Source: Lysobacteraceae bacterium (GTDB lineage: Bacteria; Pseudomonadota; Gammaproteobacteria; Xanthomonadales; Xanthomonadaceae). From it: a DNA stretch of 64,000 bases. A program made the position numbers and the translations under genes. The notes below the pieces were generated by a model. It worked only from the letters and a program-made list of their open reading frames with translations, was not told where the DNA came from and made no database searches. The stretch is taken from positions 1-64,000 of the forward strand of contig JAEUPQ010000032.1 in the NCBI GenBank assembly GCA_016789405.1. The letters run 5' to 3'. This document shows, one piece after another, positions 58,160 through 64,000 of this stretch. Numbering within the stretch: the stretch's first letter is position 1; each line of letters begins with the position of its first letter.

Positions 58160-58771
58160 TCAGGCGTCGCGACGGTATACGGCAAAACGCACGTCGCGGG
58201 TCTTTCCCTCTCGATGGGGCCGCCAGCCCGGGCCGGGATCCGCTGCCGCGTCGTGGGGGGCTTCGACGTAGAGCCAGGCATCGGCGGCCATCCTCGAGGC
58301 GACTGCGTCCAGCGCCGGTTGCCAGAGGTTCGCCGCGAACGGCGGATCGACGAAGGCGAGATCGAATTCGCCCGGCGCATCCCGCATCCACGCCACAGCG
58401 TCCGCGGAGACGACCTGGACGCGGTCGCCGTCCGGCAGGCGGGCCGCGATCTGGCGGAGGTTCGCGGCGAGGGTCGGATCGCGCTCGACGAGGACCGCCT
58501 CACGCGCGCCACGCGACACCGCCTCGAGTCCCAGCGCACCGCTTCCGGCGAACAGGTCCAGCACGCGTGCCCCTGGCAGCATCGGCTGCAACCAGTTGAA
58601 CAGCGTCTCGCGCACGCGGTCGGACGTCGGGCGCAGGCCGTCGAGATCCGCCACGGGCAGCTTCGTGCCCCGCCAATGCCCACCGATGATGCGCACCGTA
58701 CCCGGCGCGCCGCCGCCGGTTGCAGGGCGTCGACCAGGCGGTGGGGGCGGAGGCGCGGAGCGTCGGTTCAT
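58160..58771 (-). CDS. rsmD: 16S rRNA (guanine966-N2)-methyltransferase
   Basis: A 203-aa SAM-dependent enzyme. Conserved RIIGGHWRGTKL and LRPTSDRVRETLFNWL precede the SAM motif DLFAGSGALGLEA and the catalytic VDPPF (DPPY/F). The Pro-rich N-terminus makes the exact start uncertain: 58771 is likely and 58807 possible. It is divergent from ftsY across only 99 bases. Confidence 0.95.
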   Translation of the reverse strand: MNRRSAPPPPPPGRRPATGGGAPGTVRIIGGHWRGTKLPVADLDGLRPTSDRVRETLFNWLQPMLPGARVLDLFAGSGALGLEAVSRGAREAVLVERDPTLAANLRQIAARLPDGDRVQVVSADAVAWMRDAPGEFDLAFVDPPFAANLWQPALDAVASRMAADAWLYVEAPHDAAADPGPGWRPHREGKTRDVRFAVYRRDA

Positions 58772-58870
58772 CGAGGGGCCGGAAAGGCGGGTGGTAAGAT
58801 TCGCCATTGTCCAACACAGACCGTGGTTTGCGCGTCGCACGCGCCTGCCGCCTCCGAGGCCCCCTTCGCG

Positions 58871-59989
58871 ATGATCTCCTTTTTCCGCCGCAAGAAGCCC
58901 GATGCGGCGCCCGCCACGGATCCCACGCTTCCCCCCGCGCTCCCGACGAGCGAGCCGGACGCTGCGGCATTCGAGCCGACCGATGTCGTCGTCGATGCAC
59001 CGGCCGAGTCCCCCACCATCTCCGCCCCGCATGCGACCGAAGAGGTCTCTGCACAGCCTGCTGCCGCCCCGGGGAAACCCGGCTGGCGCGAGCGCCTGCG
59101 CAACAGCAGCTTTGCGCGCGCCTTCGGCGGCCTGTTCTCGGGCAACCCGCGTCTCGACGACGACCTGCTCGACGAAATCGAGACCGCCCTGCTCACCGCC
59201 GACGTCGGCGTGACCGCGACCACGCAACTGGTCGAGTCGTTGCGCAAGCGCATGAAGTCGCGCGAATTCGCCGACGCACAGGCCCTGCTTGCCGCCCTGC
59301 GCGCGGATCTGATCGCCATGCTCGTGCCGGTCGCCAAGCCACTGGCCATTTCGGACGACAAGCCGTTCGTGATCCTCACCGTCGGCGTGAACGGCGTCGG
59401 CAAGACCACCACCATCGGCAAACTCGCGCACCGCTTCAAGTCGGAAGGACGTTCGCTGATGCTCGCCGCCGGCGACACCTTCCGCGCCGCCGCGGTGGCG
59501 CAGTTGCAGGCGTGGGGTGAACGCAACGGCGTGGCCGTGGTTGCCCAGGGCCAGAACGCGGATGCGGCATCGGTCGCGTTCGACGCGCTCCAGGCGGCGA
59601 AGGCACGCGGCATCGACGTGCTGATCGCCGACACTGCCGGCCGCCTGCACACGCAGCAGGGGTTGATGGCCGAACTGGGCAAGATCAAGCGCGTGCTCGG
59701 CAAGATCGACGCCACGGCACCGCAGGAAGTGTTGATGGTGATCGATGGCACCACCGGCCAGAACGCGCTGTCGCAATTGCGCCAGTTCCACGCAGCTGCC
59801 GGCGTCACAGGCCTGGTCGTGACCAAGCTCGACGGCACGGCGAAGGGTGGCGTGGTGTTCGCGCTGGCGCGTGAATTCGGCATCCCGATCCGCTTCGCCG
59901 GCATCGGCGAACGCCAGGAAGACCTGCGCGTGTTCGACGCCGAAGCCTTCGTCGACGCACTGCTGCCGGACGCGCTCGGCACCGCGTGA
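58871..59989 (+). CDS. ftsY: Signal recognition particle receptor FtsY
   Basis: A 372-aa GTPase that docks SRP-ribosome complexes at the inner membrane. A short acidic A-domain (about 10-75) with a basic MISFFRRKK start is followed by the N helical domain and the G domain with GVNGVGKTTT, DTAGR, TKLDGTAKGG and the final GIGERQEDLRVFD. The ATG at 58871 was chosen because an upstream extension is antisense to rsmD. Its stop overlaps the next gene as GTGA. Confidence 0.97.
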   Translation: MISFFRRKKPDAAPATDPTLPPALPTSEPDAAAFEPTDVVVDAPAESPTISAPHATEEVSAQPAAAPGKPGWRERLRNSSFARAFGGLFSGNPRLDDDLLDEIETALLTADVGVTATTQLVESLRKRMKSREFADAQALLAALRADLIAMLVPVAKPLAISDDKPFVILTVGVNGVGKTTTIGKLAHRFKSEGRSLMLAAGDTFRAAAVAQLQAWGERNGVAVVAQGQNADAASVAFDALQAAKARGIDVLIADTAGRLHTQQGLMAELGKIKRVLGKIDATAPQEVLMVIDGTTGQNALSQLRQFHAAAGVTGLVVTKLDGTAKGGVVFALAREFGIPIRFAGIGERQEDLRVFDAEAFVDALLPDALGTA

Positions 59990-61251
59990 GCGACGCAGGG
60001 ACCGCCTCCCCGACACGTCCACGCCGCTGGCGGCGACACCTGCTCGTCCTGGGTGTCGCGCTCGCGCTGCTGTCGCTGCTCGGCACCTGGCTGTTACAGC
60101 CGAAGCAACTCGTTCCGCTGATCCTCGACCGCGCCGGCAAGGCGCTGTCGCTGGAGATCACCGCATCCCCCGATGCCGAAGCGCGCCTGCGCGGCACGCC
60201 GCAGCTGATCGTGCGCGATCTCGTCGTGCGCGAGCCCGGCGGCGATGCGGTGCTGCTGCGCGCCAAACGCGTACTGCTGGCCCTGCCCTGGTCCAGCGTG
60301 CGCAGCAGCGGAAAGGACCTCGTGATCCGCCGCGTCGAACTCGATGCCCCCGAACTCGATCTCGCCGCCGTGCGCGCGTGGCTCGCGAAACGTCCGCCCA
60401 GCGAGGAAACCGCGATCCCAACGCTCACCGACGGCCTGCTCGTCAGCGACGGCCGTGTCACCGACGGCACGCTCCGCATCGAAGATGTCGCGATCGACCT
60501 GCCCGCGCTGCATCCGCAACGTCGCGCGCATGCGCGCATCCGGGGCCGCGCGATCGACGGCCCGCTGAAACTTCCGTTCGATCTGGTGCTGGCGATGAGT
60601 CGCCCCGCGAACGACGCCGGCATCGGCATCGTCGGCACGCTCGCGTTCGAAGGCGGCGATTGGCGCCTTCCTGCCACGGTGAGACTCTCGGGTTCCCTGC
60701 ACTTCGGCGACGACGGCATCGCGATGACACCCGCTACCCTGGGCGCGACAGCGCGCTACGAATCCGGCGACACCCGCCTGCCCTTCACGCTCGGCCTGCA
60801 CGGCCCCCTGCGCATCGCGGCTGGCGCAGCGACGCTCGCACCGGCCGGCATCGCACTGCGCGGCAAGGATGCGATCCCGACGCTCGACGCACGCGGCTCG
60901 ATGGCATTCGGCGACAAGCTCGCACTGCATTTCGACGGCACGCTGCCGCAATGGCCCGAAGCCTGGCCTGCGCTGCCGCCGCCGGTCTCGACATCGCGCA
61001 CACCGCTTCCCTTCTCGCTGCACTACGAGGGCAAGCCGGATCTCTCCGACACGACCGCGCTGTCGCTTCGACGCGACGCGATGTCCTTCGACAGCCGATT
61101 CCGCCTCTACGTCGTGCTCGGCTGGCTCGCGCAAGCCGGGGGCTCGCCGCTGCCGCCGCTGGACGGCACGCTGCGTGCCGCACAGCTGGACATCTCGGGC
61201 GCGACGCTGGAAGGCGTCGAGGTCACGCTCGACGACGAGGCCGTCGAATGA
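59986..61251 (+). CDS. AsmA-like inner-membrane-anchored protein
   Basis: A 421-aa protein starting at a GTG overlapping ftsY. One N-terminal membrane helix (HLLVLGVALALLSLLGTWLL) is followed by a repetitive beta-rich periplasmic domain typical of AsmA/TamB-like lipid-transport or assembly proteins (for example VRDLVVREPGGDAVLLRAKR and LRIEDVAIDLPAL). It is shorter than AsmA of E. coli. It sits between ftsY and mutY with overlaps at both ends. Confidence 0.75.
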   Translation: MSDAGTASPTRPRRWRRHLLVLGVALALLSLLGTWLLQPKQLVPLILDRAGKALSLEITASPDAEARLRGTPQLIVRDLVVREPGGDAVLLRAKRVLLALPWSSVRSSGKDLVIRRVELDAPELDLAAVRAWLAKRPPSEETAIPTLTDGLLVSDGRVTDGTLRIEDVAIDLPALHPQRRAHARIRGRAIDGPLKLPFDLVLAMSRPANDAGIGIVGTLAFEGGDWRLPATVRLSGSLHFGDDGIAMTPATLGATARYESGDTRLPFTLGLHGPLRIAAGAATLAPAGIALRGKDAIPTLDARGSMAFGDKLALHFDGTLPQWPEAWPALPPPVSTSRTPLPFSLHYEGKPDLSDTTALSLRRDAMSFDSRFRLYVVLGWLAQAGGSPLPPLDGTLRAAQLDISGATLEGVEVTLDDEAVE

Positions 61252-62390
61252 GCCGCAAGACAGGGGCATCGAATACGACAGCGGCATCCTCATCCGTATC
61301 CGCCGCACCGGCTTCCGCCTCGTCGAATGCGCTGGGCGCGCATTTCGCGAACCGCCTGCTCGCCTGGTTCGACGTCTCCGGGCGACACGATCTGCCATGG
61401 CAGCATCCGCGCACACCGTATCGCGTGTGGCTGTCGGAAATCATGCTGCAGCAGACCCAGGTGCGCGTGGTGGTTCCGTATTTCGAACGCTTCGTCGCCG
61501 CCATGCCCGACCTGCCCGCGCTTGCGGCAGCCTCGCAGGACGACGTGATGGCGCTGTGGTCCGGCCTCGGCTACTACGCGAGAGCACGAAACCTTCATGC
61601 AGCGGCGAAGCGCTGCGTCGAACTGCACGGCGGCGACCTGCCTCGCGACCTCGACGCACTGATGGCGCTGCCCGGCATCGGCCGCAGCACCGCCGGCGCG
61701 ATCCTCGCGCAGGCCTGGGGCGATGCGCATCCGATCCTCGACGGCAACGTCAAGCGCGTGCTCAGCCGCGTGTTCGGCATCGAAGGTTGGCCAGGACTGC
61801 CTGCGAACGAAAAGCGGTTGTGGTCGATCGCCGAATCGCTGCTGCCCGATGCTCGGCTCGCCGACTACACGCAGGCGCAGATGGATTTCGGCGCAACCCT
61901 GTGCACGCGCCACGACCCGGCCTGCGTCCTGTGCCCGCTGCAGGACGATTGCATCGCGCGTCGCGACGGTCGCACCGACGAACTGCCGACACCGAAACCG
62001 GGCAAGCCGCTCCCGGAACGCTGGGCCGTGATGCTGCTGTTGCGCGACGCGGACGGCCGCGTGCTGCTGCAGCGCAGGCCGTCGACGGGCATATGGGCTG
62101 CACTCTGGTCACTGCCTGAGGCAGCCGATCACGATGCGGCGCGACACTGGTTCGAAGCCCATGTCGAAGGCGACTATGACGACGCCGTCGCGCTGGACGA
62201 CGTGCATCACGGATTCACGCACTATCGGCTGCTGATGCATCCGCGCGAGTGGCGAGGCGTCGCACTGCGCGTGCCGACAGGCGACAATGCGCCGGATGCG
62301 CCACCGCTGCGCTGGGTATCGCGCACCGAGTTCGACGCACTGGGCATCCCCGCCCCGATCCGCACGCTGATCACACGACCACATTCCTGA
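61248..62390 (+). CDS. mutY: Adenine DNA glycosylase
   Basis: A 380-aa base-excision enzyme that removes A opposite 8-oxoG. Catalytic Glu lies in [10 protein letters not shown], the helix-hairpin-helix is [12 protein letters not shown] with the catalytic Asp in LDGNVKRVL, and the [4Fe-4S] Cys pattern is C-x6-C-x2-C-x5-C. A C-terminal NUDIX-like 8-oxoG recognition domain begins near [10 protein letters not shown]. The ATG overlaps the upstream stop (ATGA). It is paired with yggX, as in E. coli. Confidence 0.97.
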   Translation: MSRKTGASNTTAASSSVSAAPASASSNALGAHFANRLLAWFDVSGRHDLPWQHPRTPYRVWLSEIMLQQTQVRVVVPYFERFVAAMPDLPALAAASQDDVMALWSGLGYYARARNLHAAAKRCVELHGGDLPRDLDALMALPGIGRSTAGAILAQAWGDAHPILDGNVKRVLSRVFGIEGWPGLPANEKRLWSIAESLLPDARLADYTQAQMDFGATLCTRHDPACVLCPLQDDCIARRDGRTDELPTPKPGKPLPERWAVMLLLRDADGRVLLQRRPSTGIWAALWSLPEAADHDAARHWFEAHVEGDYDDAVALDDVHHGFTHYRLLMHPREWRGVALRVPTGDNAPDAPPLRWVSRTEFDALGIPAPIRTLITRPHS

Positions 62391-62403
62391 GGGACACGAG
62401 ACG

Positions 62404-62682
62404 ATGGCCCGCACCGTTTTCTGCGAAAAAGAACAACGCGAGACCGATGGGCTGGATTTCGCGCCATGGCCCGGCGAACTCGGACAGCGCGTCTACACGC
62501 GCATCGGCAAGAGCGCCTGGCAGACCTGGCTGGTCCACCAGACGATGCTGATCAACGAAAACAGGCTCTCGCCCATGAATCCGGAACACCGGAAATTCCT
62601 GCAGGGCGAGATGGAGAAGTTCCTGTTCGGCGATGGCGCCGAACGACCGGCAGGCTACGTGCCGGAAGACTCAGCCACCTGA
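62404..62682 (+). CDS. yggX: Fe(2+)-trafficking protein YggX
   Basis: A 92-aa protein matching the family throughout: [20 protein letters not shown] with its single N-terminal Cys, [18 protein letters not shown], then [21 protein letters not shown]. It is linked to protection of Fe-S enzymes such as MutY. It lies 13 bases after mutY. Its 3' end overlaps the convergent DUF6491 gene by 12 bases. Confidence 0.96.
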   Translation: MARTVFCEKEQRETDGLDFAPWPGELGQRVYTRIGKSAWQTWLVHQTMLINENRLSPMNPEHRKFLQGEMEKFLFGDGAERPAGYVPEDSAT

Positions 62683-63150
62683 GGCCTGGGCGGACGCCGG
62701 CTCGTCGGTCGCGCGCCGCATCTTCCGCTCCTCGCGCAGGCGCTTTTCGTCGGCACGCAGCGCCTTGACGTTCAGTGGCCGGATTTCCTTGATCTGGCAG
62801 GTGCTGGGCCCGCCAGCGCCGCCACGCACATAGACCTGGTCGAAGCGTGCGCTGATGCGGCCACCGAAGCTGCGAATGCCGATGCTGTCCGCGAAATCCA
62901 GTCCGATGCACGGGCTGTGCACGTCGATGAGGTATGCCTGGCTGGGACGCGTCCACAGCGCGAACGCCTTTTGGCCCAGGGGTGTCCACCCGCTGTAGCT
63001 GCCGAGGTACTGGATGCTGTCGACCGGTTCGCCGGAATGGCTTCGGTAGAGGGCGAGGCGATCTGCCTCGCGGGTCGCCGCATCGGTCGCGCAAGCGGTC
63101 GACGACGACGCTGCGATCAGCGCAAGGGAAAGGGCGAGTGCGCGGCTCAT
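62671..63150 (-). CDS. DUF6491 family exported protein
   Basis: A 159-aa protein with a signal ([17 protein letters not shown]) that may be a weak lipobox (STAC) or a Sec site. The DUF6491 pattern is visible in [40 protein letters not shown], then [10 protein letters not shown] and [14 protein letters not shown]. The function is unknown. A GGAG ribosome site precedes the ATG at 63150. Confidence 0.82.
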   Translation of the reverse strand: MSRALALSLALIAASSSTACATDAATREADRLALYRSHSGEPVDSIQYLGSYSGWTPLGQKAFALWTRPSQAYLIDVHSPCIGLDFADSIGIRSFGGRISARFDQVYVRGGAGGPSTCQIKEIRPLNVKALRADEKRLREERKMRRATDEPASAQASGG

Positions 63151-63258
63151 GACGATCTCCTGGTGACGCGGACGACGATTCGATCTTCGCTGGCGATGAT
63201 GCGCCACCCCACTCCCGAGGCAAAGGCCTGCGGCCCCACGATTCAGCACGCAGCCGGC

Positions 63259-63287
63259 TTGCTCTTCCCGGATTCAGTCATTATCAT
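63259..63287 (+). promoter_or_regulatory. sigma70-type promoter of tRNA-Phe
   Basis: TTGCTC (63259-63264) and TATCAT (63282-63287) are 17 bases apart, and the mature tRNA starts 15 bases downstream. Confidence 0.65.
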
Positions 63288-63301
63288 TGCCTGCTCAGCG
63301 T

Positions 63302-63377
63302 GGCCGGGTAGCTCAGTTGGTAGAGCAGGGGATTGAAAATCCCCGTGTCGGGGGTTCGATTCCCTCCCCGGCCACCA
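63302..63377 (+). tRNA. tRNA-Phe(GAA), CCA encoded; probable integration site
   Basis: A 76-base tRNA. Acceptor GGCCGGG pairs with CCCGGCC, the discriminator is A, and CCA is encoded. The anticodon stem GGGGA/TCCCC has loop TTGAAAA, giving GAA. A P4-type integrase gene begins 177 bases downstream in the same direction, which suggests the 3' end of this tRNA is the attachment site of an element. Confidence 0.97.
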
Positions 63378-63420
63378 TAAGGTGGTTTCAGGATGTCCCA
63401 GACAGACCTGAAAGCAGTAC

Positions 63421-63447
63421 AAAAACCCGCAGAAATGCGGGTTTTTT
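63421..63447 (+). terminator. Intrinsic terminator after tRNA-Phe
   Basis: AAAAACCCGC (63421-63430) pairs with GCGGGTTTTT (63437-63446) around AGAAAT, and a T-run follows. Confidence 0.88.
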
Positions 63448-63491
63448 GTTGCCTAACGTCCCGAGTCGCCCCCTTGCAGCCCGCCCCCCAT

Positions 63492-63541
63492 GGGGATACG
63501 GTTCGGGATACCGACACAGGCACGGGGATACCGGTATCCCC
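63492..63541. promoter_or_regulatory. GGGATAC iterons and an 18-base palindrome upstream of the integrase
   Basis: GGGATAC occurs at 63493-63499, 63505-63511 and 63525-63531. The last copy is half of the perfect palindrome GGGGATACCGGTATCCCC (63524-63541). The cluster ends 12 bases before the integrase ATG and probably binds a repressor or the integrase itself. Confidence 0.6.
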
Positions 63542-63553
63542 ACGGGGGCCGGC

Positions 63554-64000
63554 ATGGCGAAGACCGACGGACTGACGGACAAAGAGATTCGCCAAGCGAA
63601 GCCGGGCGAACGTCCGTACAACCTGTACGACACCAGCGGCCTCTATCTCACGGTGGCCCCGACCGGGGCGAAATGGTGGCGCGTGAAGTACCGCCACGCC
63701 GGGCGCGAACGTCGCATCGGCTTGGGCACCTATCCCGAAGTGACGCTGGCCGAAGCCCGCAGGCGTCGCGACGATGCGCGCGCAAAACTACGCGACGGCA
63801 TCGACCCCGGCAGCGCGCGCCGTGCCGAGCGGGTCCGCGCTTCCATCGCCGCCGGCAACACCTTCGCGACCTTGGCCGCCGAGTGGCTGGAAGAGCAGCG
63901 GCCCAAGCTGGCCGCCGTGTCGCACCAGAAGAACGCATGGCTGCTGCAACAGGTCATGCCCCACGTTGGCACGCACCCGATCACCGAAATCACCGCCCCG
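63554..64000 (+). CDS. P4-type tyrosine integrase (3' part outside window)
   Basis: The first 149 residues of a phage/island integrase. The N-terminal DUF4102 arm-binding domain (LTDKEIRQAKPGERPYNLYD, then GLYLTV, KWWRVKYRHAGRERRIGLG, then LAEARRRRDDARAKL) is followed by the start of the SAM-like core-binding domain. The catalytic Arg-His-Tyr part lies beyond the window. It is oriented away from tRNA-Phe, the standard layout for elements integrated at a tRNA 3' end. Confidence 0.92.
   Translation, partial: MAKTDGLTDKEIRQAKPGERPYNLYDTSGLYLTVAPTGAKWWRVKYRHAGRERRIGLGTYPEVTLAEARRRRDDARAKLRDGIDPGSARRAERVRASIAAGNTFATLAAEWLEEQRPKLAAVSHQKNAWLLQQVMPHVGTHPITEITAP

Overview
The window is high-GC, densely coded DNA from a gammaproteobacterium of the Xanthomonadaceae/Lysobacteraceae type (Lysobacter, Luteimonas or Thermomonas-like). 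This is inferred from the gene set and order: petABC followed by sspA-sspB, a PilY1-type minor pilin operon, an Oar-type TonB receptor, phoH-ybeY-corC, rsmD-coaD-ferredoxin-ggt, and small families common in xanthomonads (DUF3301, DUF4166, DUF6491). No species can be named from the sequence alone.

Layout. 1-4029: cytochrome bo3 quinol oxidase genes cyoB (cut by the window edge) and cyoA, divergent from an MFS transporter; a perfect FNR/Anr-type box lies between them. 4349-7967: three overlapping genes encoding a small unknown protein, a double-domain KaiC-like ATPase and a GGDEF-histidine kinase fusion; this is the most system-like unfamiliar unit here. 8213-11934: tRNA-Val, a membrane protein, uvrB, a lone FimT/GspH pseudopilin and tRNA-Asn. 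12121-18561: fimU-pilV-pilW-pilX-pilY1-pilE, divergent from an AlgZ/FimS-like kinase that has no adjacent response regulator. 19830-26862: ppnN (LOG family), a large Oar-like receptor, and grxD-SDR-marC. 27001-33839: sodB, a secreted protein with a duplicated PPG module, purEK, a Trm112-like gene with nadC, an FHA protein with a zinc-ribbon protein, DUF3301, and sspAB.

33934-39863: petABC (complex III), a lytic transglycosylase, miaB and a TonB-domain lipoprotein. 40595-42925: a secreted modular GH18 chitinase preceded by a 731-base non-coding region with operator-like palindromes. 43042-46741: a TetR-HlyD-ABC-permease efflux operon with a clear palindromic operator in front of tetR. 46836-52305: phoH-(unknown)-ybeY-corC and a DUF4105/Lnb-N protein at the place where lnt follows corC in E. 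coli. 52349-58771: MAPEG, DUF4166, metallo-beta-lactamase, ggt, ferredoxin, coaD and rsmD. 58871-62682: ftsY-asmA-like-mutY-yggX. 63302-64000: tRNA-Phe followed by a P4-type integrase running out of the window, which marks the edge of an integrated element.

Most of the window is conserved core chromosome. The accessory points are the KaiC cassette, the chitinase and the integrase end. Genes are tightly packed with many 4-base ATGA/GTGA overlaps. Intrinsic terminators can be seen at several transcript ends, and an ACGGCCGG-type hairpin recurs between 21.3 and 28.3 kb. The long ORFs antisense to uvrB, pilY1, the Oar receptor, petB and ggt are composition artefacts and are not annotated.
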